The notes under the pieces: model-generated | What the model saw: the letters and a program-made list of their open reading frames with translations, nothing else | The model's database searches: none | Told to the model about the DNA's origin: nothing | Translations under genes and position numbers: made by a program | Shown here: positions 51,429 through 60,491 of the stretch, one piece after another | How positions within the stretch are numbered: position 1 is the stretch's first letter | Layout: the number at the start of each line of letters is the position of its first letter | Source: Burkholderiales bacterium JOSHI_001 | GTDB taxonomy: Bacteria; Pseudomonadota; Gammaproteobacteria; Burkholderiales; Burkholderiaceae_C | DNA length: 64,000 nucleotides | Reading direction: 5' to 3' | Assembly: GCA_000244995.1 (NCBI GenBank) | Contig: CM001438.1 | Span: 4,878,096-4,942,095, forward strand

Positions 51429-52045
51429 GTGCCGCCGTGCCGGCCTCCCTGCCGCTGTTCCCGCTGCAGTCGGTGCTGTTTCCCGGCATGAGGCTGCAGC
51501 TGAAGGTGTTCGAGGCCCGCTACCTGGACCTGGTGTCGCGCTGCCTGCGCGAACAGCAGCCTTTTGGCGTGGTGTGCCTGCGCCAGGGCGGCGAGCTGCG
51601 CCGCGCGGGTGAAAAGGTGCGGCTGGAAACCACCGGCGTGCTGGCGCGGCTGGACGAGGTGGACGCCGAAGGCCCCGGCATCCTGCGTGTGCGCTGCACC
51701 GGCGGTCAGCGCTTCACACTGCAGGGCCACCCGCTGCAGGAGGCCGACGGGCTGTGGACGGCCGCCGTGGGCAAGGTGCCCGACGACCCGCTGCTGGCAC
51801 CCGACACCACGCTGATTCCGGCCGTGCGCGCACTGGCCAATGCCATCGGCGCGCTGGAAAAGCAGGGCGCCACGCCTTTCGACAAGCCCTACCGCTTCGA
51901 CGATGTGGCCTGGGTCAGCAACCGCTGGTGCGAACTGCTGCCCATATCGCTTGCTGCCAAGCAGAAGCTGATGGAACTGGACGACCCGCAGCTGCGGCTG
52001 AAACTGGTGGACGAGTTCCTGCGCGGCAAGGGTGTGGTGGCCTAG
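51425..52045 (+). CDS. Lon N-terminal (PUA-like) substrate-binding domain protein
   Basis: The 206-residue protein matches the N-terminal substrate-binding domain of Lon protease alone: [29 protein letters not shown] at the start, then [15 protein letters not shown]. There is no ATPase or protease domain. Start is TTG 51425, overlapping the rapZ stop, or GTG 51437. Stand-alone proteins of this kind are common but uncharacterised; a peptide- or protein-binding role is inferred. It is last in the nadK-recN-rapZ run. Confidence 0.88.
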   Translation: MSAAVPASLPLFPLQSVLFPGMRLQLKVFEARYLDLVSRCLREQQPFGVVCLRQGGELRRAGEKVRLETTGVLARLDEVDAEGPGILRVRCTGGQRFTLQGHPLQEADGLWTAAVGKVPDDPLLAPDTTLIPAVRALANAIGALEKQGATPFDKPYRFDDVAWVSNRWCELLPISLAAKQKLMELDDPQLRLKLVDEFLRGKGVVA

Positions 52046-52173
52046 ACATCAGGGTCGCCCGCCGCCAGGCGGTTTAGGGGGGCACGCCCAAAGTTCCCAA
52101 TGGAATTCACCATGGACGCCGGGGCCCGCCTCTGACTATCGTTGGCGACATCCACAATCCGCAAGGTCCGCCC

Positions 52174-53859
52174 ATGGCGACATCGCAGAAGCTCCTGCTC
52201 GACCACATCTACGCCCACGAAAAGGCCCTGGGCGACCAGGTTTTCCTGACGCAGCCCATCGGCAACGGCCAGGTGCGGGACTACACCTGGCGCGAGGTGA
52301 TGGACCAGGCGCGGCGCATGGCCGCGCACCTGCAGGCCCAGGGCTTACCGCCGGGTTCGCGCATTGCGATGCTGTCGAAGAACTGCGCCCACTTCGTGAT
52401 GGCCGAAATCGCCATCTGGATGGCCGGTCACACCACGGTGGCCATCTTCCCGACGGAAACGGCCGAGACGGTGAACTACGTGCTCACGCACAGCGAAGCC
52501 AGCCTGCTGTACGTGGGCAAGCTCGACACCTGGGCGCACCAGAAGCCGGGCGTGCCGCAGGGCCTGCCCTGCATCGCATTCCCGCTGGCGCCCGAAGGGC
52601 ATGGCCTGGACACCTGGGACGCCGTGGTCGCCCGGATGTCACCGCTGGCCGGTGAACCCGCCCGCGCCCCGCAGGACCTGGCGGTGCTGATGTACACCTC
52701 CGGCTCCACCGGCACACCCAAGGGGGTGATGCACAGCTTCGAGCGCTTCAGCGCGGCGGCGGTAGGCATCAACACCGACCTGCGCCAGCGCATGGGCCAG
52801 AACGCCGACATGCGCGCGCTGTCCTACCTGCCGCTGTCGCACATCTTTGAACGCCTGTGGATCGAAGGCGCCGCCCTGGCGGACGGGCGCTGGCACATCT
52901 TCTTTGCCGAGGCACTGGACACCTTCCTGGCCGACCTGCAGCGCGCCCGGCCCACGCTGTTCATCAGCGTGCCGCGGTTGTGGCTGAAGTTCCAGCAGGG
53001 TGTGTTCGCGAAGATGCCTCCGGCCAAGCTGGAGCGGCTGCTGAAGATTCCTCTGGTCGGCAAGATCGTTGCGAAGAAGGTGCGCACCGGCCTGGGCCTG
53101 GACCAGGTGCTGATGGCCGGCAGCGGTTCGGCGCCCATCCCGCCGGACCTCATCGCCTGGTACCGCCGCATCGGGCTGCCGCTGTATGAAGGCTATGGCA
53201 TGACCGAGGACTGCGCCTACTCGTTCACGTCGAATGCCCAGTTCAACGCGCCGGGCTACATCGGCACCCGGATGAAGGGCGTGCAGGCCCGCCTGAGCCC
53301 CGAAGGCGAGATCCTCATCAAGAGCCCCGGCCAGTTGGTGGGCTACTACAAGCGCCCCGACCTGGACGCCGAGTGCTTCACCGAAGACGGCTTCTTCCGC
53401 ACCGGTGACCTGGGCGAGTTTTCGCCCGAGGGCATGCTCAAGCTCACGGGCCGCGCCAAGGAGCTTTTCAAGACGGCCAAGGGCAAGTACGTGGCACCGG
53501 CGCCGATCGAAAACCGCATCAACGCGCATCCGATGGTGGAACTGTCGGTGGTGTCCGGGGTGGGCCAGCCCTCGGCCTATGCCCTGGTGCTGCTCAGCGA
53601 GACCTTGCGCCCGCGGCAGCACGAACCCGAATTGCGCGATGAAGTCTCGGCCGCGATGGCCCGCCTGCTTGACGAGGTGAACGCCTCGGTGGCGGACTAC
53701 GAGCAGCTGAAGATGCTGGTCATCGTGAGAGAACCCTGGAGCATCGAGAACGGCTGCCTGACGCCCACGATGAAGATCAAGCGCGCGCGGATCGAGACCC
53801 TGGCCGAGCCCGAGTTGGCGCGCTGGTACGCGAACAAGCAAAAGGTGCTTTGGCAATAG
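52174..53859 (+). CDS. AMP-binding acyl-CoA synthetase (long-chain type)
   Basis: The 561-residue ANL-family enzyme has the ATP loop YTSGSTGTPKG at about 174-184, LPLSHIFER, the GYGMTED adenylate motif, and the hinge region TGDLGEFSPEGMLKLTGRAKELFKTAKGK. The YLPLSHIFERL segment and the compact length resemble the FAA1/FadD15-type long-chain acyl-CoA synthetases. It activates a fatty acid with ATP and CoA, but chain length is not readable. It stands alone, 128 bases after the Lon-like gene, and converges on mutY. Confidence 0.88.
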   Translation: MATSQKLLLDHIYAHEKALGDQVFLTQPIGNGQVRDYTWREVMDQARRMAAHLQAQGLPPGSRIAMLSKNCAHFVMAEIAIWMAGHTTVAIFPTETAETVNYVLTHSEASLLYVGKLDTWAHQKPGVPQGLPCIAFPLAPEGHGLDTWDAVVARMSPLAGEPARAPQDLAVLMYTSGSTGTPKGVMHSFERFSAAAVGINTDLRQRMGQNADMRALSYLPLSHIFERLWIEGAALADGRWHIFFAEALDTFLADLQRARPTLFISVPRLWLKFQQGVFAKMPPAKLERLLKIPLVGKIVAKKVRTGLGLDQVLMAGSGSAPIPPDLIAWYRRIGLPLYEGYGMTEDCAYSFTSNAQFNAPGYIGTRMKGVQARLSPEGEILIKSPGQLVGYYKRPDLDAECFTEDGFFRTGDLGEFSPEGMLKLTGRAKELFKTAKGKYVAPAPIENRINAHPMVELSVVSGVGQPSAYALVLLSETLRPRQHEPELRDEVSAAMARLLDEVNASVADYEQLKMLVIVREPWSIENGCLTPTMKIKRARIETLAEPELARWYANKQKVLWQ

Positions 53860-53899
53860 CGCCCAAGCGGCCTCGTCGGCAAGGGCCGGGTCCGCGCCT

Positions 53900-54970
53900 T
53901 CAGGCGGCCAGGCGCTCCAGCAGCCGCCGCACCGGCGCCGGCAGGCCCAGCGCCAAGGCGTCCGGCAGGGGCCACCAGCGGCCTTCGCCCAGTTCCGCTT
54001 CCAGGGCCGACAGGCGCGCGACGGCCACGCGCGACGGCAAGCGCCAGACCACCGGTTCCAGCCGCCAGTCCAGGTGCGTCAGCACGTGCACGAAGGGCGC
54101 CAGCGCTTCACCGTGGCCAGGCCAGTCCAGCGCCTGGGCCATCGCCGCGTCGGCGTCGTCGAATTCGGGCGGGCACCACAGGCCGGCCCACACGCCGCGC
54201 GCCGGGCGCTGGCGCAGCCACACGCGGCCGGCCTGCAGCACGCACAGCCAGCCGCTGTGGCGCGTGCCGCGCTTCAACTTCCTGGTCTTCACCGGGTAGG
54301 CCTCGGGCCGGCCCTGGGCCCGGGCGACGCAAAGCGCCTGCAAGGGGCAGTCCGCGCAGCGTGGCGTGCGCGCCAGGCAGACGCCGGCGCCCAGGTCCAT
54401 CAGGCCCTGGGTGTAGGCCTCCACGCCCTGCGCTGGCAGCAGCGCTTCGGCCTGCGCCCAGAGCAGGCGCTCGTTGGGGGCGCTGGCCAGATCGGCGTCG
54501 AAGCCCAGCGCGCGCGTGAGCACGCGCTTGACGTTGCCGTCCAGGATGGCGGCAGGTTCGCCGAAGCAGAAGGCCGCAATGGCCGCCGCGGTGCTGCGGC
54601 CGATGCCGGGCAGCGTGGCCAGTTGGGCGCTGCTGGGCGGGAAGCGCCCGCCATGCTGCGCCACCACGGCCCGGGCGCAGGCGTGCAGGTTGCGTGCGCG
54701 GCTGTAGTAGCCCAGGCCGCTCCACAGCGCCAGCACTTCGTCCAGTGGTGCCGCAGCCAGCGCAGCGACGTCGGGGAAGCGGGCCAGGAAGCGCGGGTAG
54801 TAGTCCAGCACGGTGGCCACCTGGGTTTGCTGCAGCATCACCTCGGACAACCACACGCGGTAGGGATCGCGCGTGCCCTGCCAGGGCAGGTGGTGGCGGC
54901 CGTGCGTGCGCTGCCAGGCCACCACCGCGGTGGCCAGGTCAGGTGCATTCGTCGGGGGGCGGCGGGACAC
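53900..54970 (-). CDS. mutY: A/G-specific adenine glycosylase MutY
   Basis: MutY removes adenine mispaired with 8-oxoguanine. The 356-residue protein from GTG 54970 has the catalytic Glu43 in WLSEVMLQQTQ, the helix-hairpin-helix LPGIGRSTAAAI, the catalytic Asp in LDGNVKRV, and the 4Fe-4S cluster cysteines in CLARTPRCADCPLQALC. A NUDIX-like 8-oxoG recognition domain fills the C-terminus. It is downstream of the dynamin gene with 22 bases between, on the same strand as mutM. Confidence 0.96.
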   Translation of the reverse strand: MSRRPPTNAPDLATAVVAWQRTHGRHHLPWQGTRDPYRVWLSEVMLQQTQVATVLDYYPRFLARFPDVAALAAAPLDEVLALWSGLGYYSRARNLHACARAVVAQHGGRFPPSSAQLATLPGIGRSTAAAIAAFCFGEPAAILDGNVKRVLTRALGFDADLASAPNERLLWAQAEALLPAQGVEAYTQGLMDLGAGVCLARTPRCADCPLQALCVARAQGRPEAYPVKTRKLKRGTRHSGWLCVLQAGRVWLRQRPARGVWAGLWCPPEFDDADAAMAQALDWPGHGEALAPFVHVLTHLDWRLEPVVWRLPSRVAVARLSALEAELGEGRWWPLPDALALGLPAPVRRLLERLAA

Positions 54971-54992
54971 GCCGGCAGTATCGGGCCTGGGC

Positions 54993-57005
54993 TCAGGCGG
55001 CGTTGCCGGCCAGCGGCAGGGGCCGCACCAGGGCCAGGTGCGGCGCCGTGCGCTCGGCCGCGCCGGCGGGCGTTTCGGCCTGTGGCGGGGCTTCGGCCAT
55101 CACGCGCAGCGCGGCGGCCTGCTCGGCCACACGGCTGATGCGCAGGGCCAGGCGCTGTTCCTGTTCTTCCACCTCGCCGATGCGCTGCTCCAGTTCGGTG
55201 GCGGCCTGCTGGACCCGTTCCAGCGCTTCGTGGCGGCGCTGGAAGCCCACGCGGCGGTCGCGCAGTTGCATGTCCAACTGCGCCAGGGTGGTCTTGTTCC
55301 ACAGCTCCATCTCGGCGCCGGCGTTTTCGAACACCACGCGCAGCTTGGACAGCAGCATGCGCAGGAAATGCTCCAGGTAGCCCGGCTCGGCCAGTCGCAG
55401 CATGTTGGCCGCGCCCAGGTAGCGGGCGTAGCTGTCCTGGATGAGCTGCAGGTCGCGGGTGGCGCGCTCCAGCGTGGGCGGGGGCGTGAGGTTCAGCGCA
55501 AAGCCGTTCTCGGCGTTCAGCTGGCGGAAGCTGGCGCCCAGCATGTTCTCGATCTCGGCCATGCGCTCGCCGGCCAGCAGCAGCGACGCGTTCAGGCGTT
55601 CGCCCAGGGCCTTGAAGGCCTTGCGCGCGCCCAGCTTGAACAGGCTGGCGTCGCTGTCCTTGCGCATCAGCGCCACTTCGCGGCGCAGGCGGTCGGACGA
55701 CAGCAGCACCAGCAGCCCGCGCAGGTGCTTGGCGTGCACCGACTTCAACGCCGCCAGGCGCCCGGTGCATTGCTCGAAGTCGGCTTCTTCCTGCTGGGCG
55801 CGGCGCAGCATCAGGTCCACCTTGCCGCCGCTCTTGCCCCGCAGGCCGCGCAGTTCGGCCAGTTGTTCGTTCAGCTGGCGGCGCTGGTCGTTCAGGCGGC
55901 GCGTCACCTGCTGCTGCAGACGGTCCATGCCGTCGCGCACCAGGTGGCCCAGCACCAGGCTGCGCTGCGGCAGCAACTGCGCGGACAGCGCCTCTTCCAG
56001 CGCCGGCAGGCGGCTGGAAGCCACCAGGCCCGCGTCGCCGTTCACCCGGCCGGTCAGCGCCAGGCGCGCCGACAGCGGAAACACCCGCTCGCGCGGCACT
56101 TCCAGCGTGGCCGCCACCTGGTCGCACTGGTGCAGCACCTGGGCGCGCACTTCGTCGGGCGGGGTCAGGGGGTCGGCCAGGGCATCGATCTTGTTCAGCA
56201 CCACGAAGCGTTCCAGCGCGCGGCCGTTCAGGTGATCGCGCCAGATGGTCATGTCGCTCTTGGTCACGCCGGTGTCCGCGCCCAGCACGAACACGGTGGC
56301 GTGGGCCGAAGGCAGCAGGCCCAGCGTGAGTTCGGGCTCGGCGCCGATGGCGTTCAGCCCCGGGGTGTCCACCACCACCAGGCCGCGCTTGAGCAGCGGG
56401 TGCGGGTAGTTGATCAGGGCATGGCGCCAGGCCGGCACCTCCACCTTCTGGTCGGGGCCCAGCGGCGGATTGTCTTCGGGGGCCTCGTCGCTCCAGAAAC
56501 CCAGGGCCTTGGCGTCTTCCAGCGGCACGCGCACGGTGCGCTTCACCTCGGCCAGCGCTTCGGCCAGGTGGGCGGCGTCGGCCAGGGGCAGGTTCAGGCG
56601 GCGCCACACATCCGGCCGCTGGCGCAGTTCGGCCAGGGGCTGGCCGCGCAGGCGGGTGTCGATGGGCAGCAAGGCCAGGCCGGGGGGTTCGTCCGCGTCC
56701 CAGGCCAGTTCCACCGGGCACATGGTGGTGCGCCCGGGTGTGGCCGGCAGGATGCGCCGGCCCGCGTCGGCGAAGAAGATGGCGTTGATCAGCTCGGACT
56801 TGCCGCGCGAGAACTCGGCCACGAAGGCCAGCACCAGGCGGTCGCTGGCCAGTTGCTGGTGCAGCGCATCCAGCTGGGCCGCGGCGGCCTCGTCGTTGAG
56901 TTCGTGCTCGGCCAGGAAGCGGCCGAACTGCCCCACCCCACGGTCCAGCGCACGGCGCCAGTCGGCCAGGGCATCCAGGTTGCGGGCGAGGGTGGAGACG
57001 GTCAT
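54993..57005 (-). CDS. Dynamin-like GTPase
   Basis: The 670-residue protein from ATG 57005 has a dynamin-type GTPase domain: G1 AEFSRGKS at 63-70, G2 Thr in PGRTTMCPVE (90-99), G3 VVDTPGLNAIG and G4 LNKID. The usual first Gly of G1 is Ala63. Long helical and coiled-coil stretches fill the rest (RRLNDQRRQLNEQLAEL and the last 120 residues). Bacterial dynamins bind and remodel membranes. The gene lies between mutM and mutY on the same strand, and 22 bases from mutY, so it is probably co-transcribed with a DNA repair gene. Confidence 0.9.
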   Translation of the reverse strand: MTVSTLARNLDALADWRRALDRGVGQFGRFLAEHELNDEAAAAQLDALHQQLASDRLVLAFVAEFSRGKSELINAIFFADAGRRILPATPGRTTMCPVELAWDADEPPGLALLPIDTRLRGQPLAELRQRPDVWRRLNLPLADAAHLAEALAEVKRTVRVPLEDAKALGFWSDEAPEDNPPLGPDQKVEVPAWRHALINYPHPLLKRGLVVVDTPGLNAIGAEPELTLGLLPSAHATVFVLGADTGVTKSDMTIWRDHLNGRALERFVVLNKIDALADPLTPPDEVRAQVLHQCDQVAATLEVPRERVFPLSARLALTGRVNGDAGLVASSRLPALEEALSAQLLPQRSLVLGHLVRDGMDRLQQQVTRRLNDQRRQLNEQLAELRGLRGKSGGKVDLMLRRAQQEEADFEQCTGRLAALKSVHAKHLRGLLVLLSSDRLRREVALMRKDSDASLFKLGARKAFKALGERLNASLLLAGERMAEIENMLGASFRQLNAENGFALNLTPPPTLERATRDLQLIQDSYARYLGAANMLRLAEPGYLEHFLRMLLSKLRVVFENAGAEMELWNKTTLAQLDMQLRDRRVGFQRRHEALERVQQAATELEQRIGEVEEQEQRLALRISRVAEQAAALRVMAEAPPQAETPAGAAERTAPHLALVRPLPLAGNAA

Positions 57006-57083
57006 GGTGTGGAAACGCAGGCCCCGCAAATCGGGGGGAAGCGAAGCGGGCTGATGCTAGCGCAGCATCCCGGTGCTCACAGC

Positions 57084-57104
57084 GTGACAGATACCACTGT
57101 TCAC
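57084..57104. promoter_or_regulatory. Imperfect inverted repeat upstream of the dynamin gene
   Basis: GTGACAG (57084-57090) and CTGTTCAC (57097-57104) are complementary apart from one extra T, around ATACCA. The site lies 79 bases upstream of the dynamin ATG in a 185-base gap after mutM that otherwise shows nothing clear. It could bind a dimeric regulator. Confidence 0.3.
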
Positions 57105-57190
57105 ACGAATCGAGGATGCGACACGGGCCGCAGGTGCGCGCAGCGTTACAGGGTTGGCAAACGGGGGCCCATCGACAGCCGCCCGCGTCG

Positions 57191-58018
57191 TCAGCGCTTC
57201 TGGCAAGCGGCGCAAAAATAGGTGGCGCGCTGGCCCTGCACGATGCGCTTCACCGGTGCCCCGCAGCGCGGGCAGGCCTGGCCGGCGCGGTCATACACCT
57301 GGGCCTGGGTCTGGAACGCACCGGCCATGCCATGCACGTCGCGGAAGTCGCGCAAGGTGCTGCCGCCCAGGGCGATGGCCTGCGCCAGGGTCTGCTGCAC
57401 CGCGGCCAGCAGGCGGGCGGCGCGCGGTCGGCTGATGCTGCTGCAGCGCGTGCGCGGGTCGATACCGGCGGCAAACAGTGCTTCGCTGGCGTAGATGTTG
57501 CCGGCACCCACCACGATGTCGCCTGCCAGCAGCGCCTGCTTGACGGCGCAGCGGCGCGCCTTCAGCGCCTGGTGGAAAAGCTCGGGCGTCAGCGCCGGGT
57601 CGAAGGGCTCAGGTCCCAGCCGGGCCAGCAGCGGGGCTGCGGGCGCCACATCCAAACCCTGGGACCACAGCACCGCGCCGAAGCGCCGCGGGTCGGTCAG
57701 GCGCAGCGTGCCGGCGCTGGTGGCCAGGTCGAAGTGTTCGTGCGGGCCGGGCGGCGGCGCGGCGTCCAGCAAGGCCAGCGAACCGGACATGCCCAGGTGC
57801 ATCAGCAGCCCGCCGTCCAGCCCCGGGCGCTGCAGCGGCAGCCACAGGTACTTGCCCCGCCGCTGCATCGTGCCGGCGGTGGTGCCGGCCAGCGCCTGCG
57901 GCGCCAGGCCCAGCGGCCAGCGCAGGGGCTTGCCGACGCGGGCACCCCGCACCTGCGCACCGGCCAGCCGGTCCGCCAGGCCGGCACGCGTGACCTCTAC
58001 CTCGGGCAGTTCGGGCAT
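57191..58018 (-). CDS. mutM: Formamidopyrimidine-DNA glycosylase MutM (Fpg)
   Basis: MutM excises 8-oxoguanine and ring-opened purines. ATG 58018 gives the required N-terminus MPELPEVEV, with Pro2 as nucleophile and Glu3; the longer frame would block it. The 275-residue enzyme has a central helix-two-turn-helix ([15 protein letters not shown]) and a C-terminal zinc finger, CPRCG and CAACQ. It diverges from the TPR gene with 56 bases between starts. Confidence 0.97.
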   Translation of the reverse strand: MPELPEVEVTRAGLADRLAGAQVRGARVGKPLRWPLGLAPQALAGTTAGTMQRRGKYLWLPLQRPGLDGGLLMHLGMSGSLALLDAAPPPGPHEHFDLATSAGTLRLTDPRRFGAVLWSQGLDVAPAAPLLARLGPEPFDPALTPELFHQALKARRCAVKQALLAGDIVVGAGNIYASEALFAAGIDPRTRCSSISRPRAARLLAAVQQTLAQAIALGGSTLRDFRDVHGMAGAFQTQAQVYDRAGQACPRCGAPVKRIVQGQRATYFCAACQKR

Positions 58019-58074
58019 CGGAACATTATGGAAGGCCCGGGCTCCTAGAATGCTTCGCCAACCAAGGAGCATTC

Positions 58075-59946
58075 ATGGCCCGCAAGTCCCAGCGCCGGCA
58101 AGCCAGCGCGCGCAACGCCGGCGGCAAGGCCCGCACGGCCCCGCTGCGGGTGGCCTTGCTGGCCCTGGCACTGGCTGCGGCCGCCTGGCCCGCCGGGGCC
58201 GCCGACCTGCCCGTGGCCAAGGCCGAGGCGGTGAACAACTCCAACATGGATGCGCCGCTGTTCTACCAGCTGATGATCGGCGAGATGGAACTGCGCTCCG
58301 GCCAGGCCGGCACCGCCTACGAGGTGATGCTGGACGCCGCCAAGCGCACCCGCGACGAAACCCTGTTCCGCCGCGCCATGGACATCGCACTGAACGCCCG
58401 CGCCGGCGACCAGGCCCTGGCCGCCACCCGCGCCTGGCGCCAGAACGTGCCGGGCTCCCTGGACGCGCTGCGCTACCAGGCCCAGATCCAGCTGGCGATG
58501 AACCGCGTGGCCGACGCCACCGAGCCACTGCGCGAATGGCTGTCCGCGTCGCCCGCGGCCGAACGCCCGGGGCTCATCGTGTCGCTGCCGCGCCTGCTGG
58601 AGCGCCTGCAGGACAAGCGCCAGGCCGCCGAGTTGATCGACCGCCTGGTCACGCCCTGGCGCGACGGCCCCACCACCCGTGTGCCGGCGCGCCTGGCCCA
58701 GGGCCGCGCCTGGCTGGCCGCAGGTGAGCGCGGCAAGGTGCTGACCCTGGCGCGAGAAGCCCAGGAGCTGGAAGCCGGCTCGCCCGCCGGCGCCCTGCTG
58801 GCGATGGAATTGCTGCCCAATGCCGACGCCGAAACGCTGGTGCAGGCCCAGCTGGCGCGGCCCCAGGCCGAGGCCGGGCTGCGCCTGTCCTACGCCCGCG
58901 CGCTGACCCAGAGCCAGCGCTACACCGACGCGGTGGTGCAGATCGAGCAGGTCACGCGCGAACAGCCGCAACTGTCGCCGCCCTGGTTGTCGCTGGGCGC
59001 GCTGCGGCTGGAGCTGCGCCAGCCGCGCGAGGCCGAACAGGCCTTGCAGCGCTTCCTGGAACTGGCCAAGGCCGCCAAACCGGCCGGCAAGCCGGCCGCC
59101 GCCCCGGCCCCCAGCGCCGGCGACGATGACGACGACGATGACCCGCACGGCGACGCCACCTCCACCACCGGTGACGACCGCAACTTCACCCAGGCCCAAC
59201 TGCTGCTGGCCCAGGCGGCCGAGCAGCGTGGCGACCTGAAGGCCGCGGAAGCGTGGCTGGCCAAGATCGACAACCCGCAGCGCGCGCTGGAAGTGCAAAG
59301 CCGCCGCGCCGGGCTGCTGGCGCGCCAGGGCAAGCTGAACGAAGCGCGCGAGCTGATCCGCAGGGTGCCCGAGCGCAATGCCGACGACGCCCGCGCCAAG
59401 ACCCTGGCCGAAGCCCAGCTGCTGCGCGACAACAAGCGCCTGCGCGAAAGTGCCCAGCTGCTGGACCAGGTGGTCAAGGCCAACCCCGAGGACATGGACC
59501 TGGCCTATGAACTGGCCATGGTGTACGACAAGCTCGAACGCTTCGACGACATGGAACGGCTGCTGCGCCGTGTGATCGAGAAGAAGCCCGACCACGCCCA
59601 CGCGCACAACGCGCTGGGCTACTCGCTGGCCGATCGCAACCAGCGCCTGCCCGAGGCGCGCCAACTCATCCTGCGTGCGCTGGAACTCACCCCGGGCGAC
59701 CCTTTCATCACCGACAGCCTGGGCTGGGTGGAGTTCCGCCTGGGCAACACCCAGGAAGCCCTGCGCCAGTTGCGCCTGGCCTGGAGCAAGCGCCCCGACC
59801 CCGAGATCGGCGCCCACCTGGGCGAGGTGCTGTGGGCGGCCGGCCAGCGCGACGAAGCCCGCCGCATCTGGCAGGAGTCGCGCGGGCGCGATGCGGCCAA
59901 CGAGGTGCTGAGCGAAACCCTCACCCGGCTGAAAGTCGGGATGTGA
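58075..59946 (+). CDS. Large periplasmic TPR protein preceding lolB
   Basis: The 623-residue protein has a basic N-terminus, a hydrophobic export signal (about 24-43, PAGAADLP) and TPR-type repeats across most of its length, clearest at 440-600 (DMDLAYELAMVYDKLERFDDMERLL, ALGYSLADRNQRLPEARQLI, LGWVEFRLGNTQEALRQL). A low-complexity acidic linker (DDDDDDD near residue 347) divides it. Its stop overlaps the lolB start (GTGA). A periplasmic or outer-membrane-linked scaffold role is likely. Confidence 0.82.
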   Translation: MARKSQRRQASARNAGGKARTAPLRVALLALALAAAAWPAGAADLPVAKAEAVNNSNMDAPLFYQLMIGEMELRSGQAGTAYEVMLDAAKRTRDETLFRRAMDIALNARAGDQALAATRAWRQNVPGSLDALRYQAQIQLAMNRVADATEPLREWLSASPAAERPGLIVSLPRLLERLQDKRQAAELIDRLVTPWRDGPTTRVPARLAQGRAWLAAGERGKVLTLAREAQELEAGSPAGALLAMELLPNADAETLVQAQLARPQAEAGLRLSYARALTQSQRYTDAVVQIEQVTREQPQLSPPWLSLGALRLELRQPREAEQALQRFLELAKAAKPAGKPAAAPAPSAGDDDDDDDPHGDATSTTGDDRNFTQAQLLLAQAAEQRGDLKAAEAWLAKIDNPQRALEVQSRRAGLLARQGKLNEARELIRRVPERNADDARAKTLAEAQLLRDNKRLRESAQLLDQVVKANPEDMDLAYELAMVYDKLERFDDMERLLRRVIEKKPDHAHAHNALGYSLADRNQRLPEARQLILRALELTPGDPFITDSLGWVEFRLGNTQEALRQLRLAWSKRPDPEIGAHLGEVLWAAGQRDEARRIWQESRGRDAANEVLSETLTRLKVGM

Positions 59947-60485
59947 CCGGCTGGCCGGGCGTTTCCGCCACGCGGCGGGGCAGCGCGCTGGCCCTGGCGG
60001 CCCTGGTGCTGGGCGGCTGTGTGCAAGTGCCGCCGCGCCAGCCCGCTGCCACCGATTTGAGCGGGCGGCTCGCCGTGCGGGTGGACGACCAGCCGGTGCG
60101 CCAATGGAGTGCCGCGTTCGAGCTGAGCGGCAACGCCCGCCACGGGCAGCTGAACCTGGTCAGCCCGCTGGGCACGGTGCTGGCGCAGGCACGGTGGTCG
60201 CCCGGCCTGGCCGAACTGGTCACGCCCACCGGCACCTCCCGCTTTGCCAGCCTGGACCAACTGGGCGAGCAGGCCCTGGGCGAACGCATCCCGCTGGCGG
60301 CGCTGTTCGACTGGCTGCGCGGCCTGCCCTGGGCCGACGCGCCCTGGACCTCGAACCTGGACAACCCGTCCGGTTTCGAGCAATTGGGCTGGCGCGTGGA
60401 CCTGAGCCGCCTGGCCGAAGGCGCCATCGAAGCCCGGCGCGACACGGCGCCCGTGGTCACCGTGCGCGCGCGCCTGGACCGCTGA
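59943..60485 (+). CDS. lolB: Outer-membrane lipoprotein receptor LolB
   Basis: LolB accepts lipoproteins from LolA and inserts them into the outer membrane. The 180-residue precursor starts at GTG 59943, overlapping the TPR gene stop, and has the lipobox LVLGGC with Cys26 as the lipidated residue. The mature part has the LolB-type beta half-barrel (LSGRLAVRV, WSAAFELSG, GQLNLVSPLGTVLAQARW). ispE follows after six bases, as in many betaproteobacteria and gammaproteobacteria. Confidence 0.9.
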   Translation: MTGWPGVSATRRGSALALAALVLGGCVQVPPRQPAATDLSGRLAVRVDDQPVRQWSAAFELSGNARHGQLNLVSPLGTVLAQARWSPGLAELVTPTGTSRFASLDQLGEQALGERIPLAALFDWLRGLPWADAPWTSNLDNPSGFEQLGWRVDLSRLAEGAIEARRDTAPVVTVRARLDR

Positions 60486-60491
60486 CGCAGC

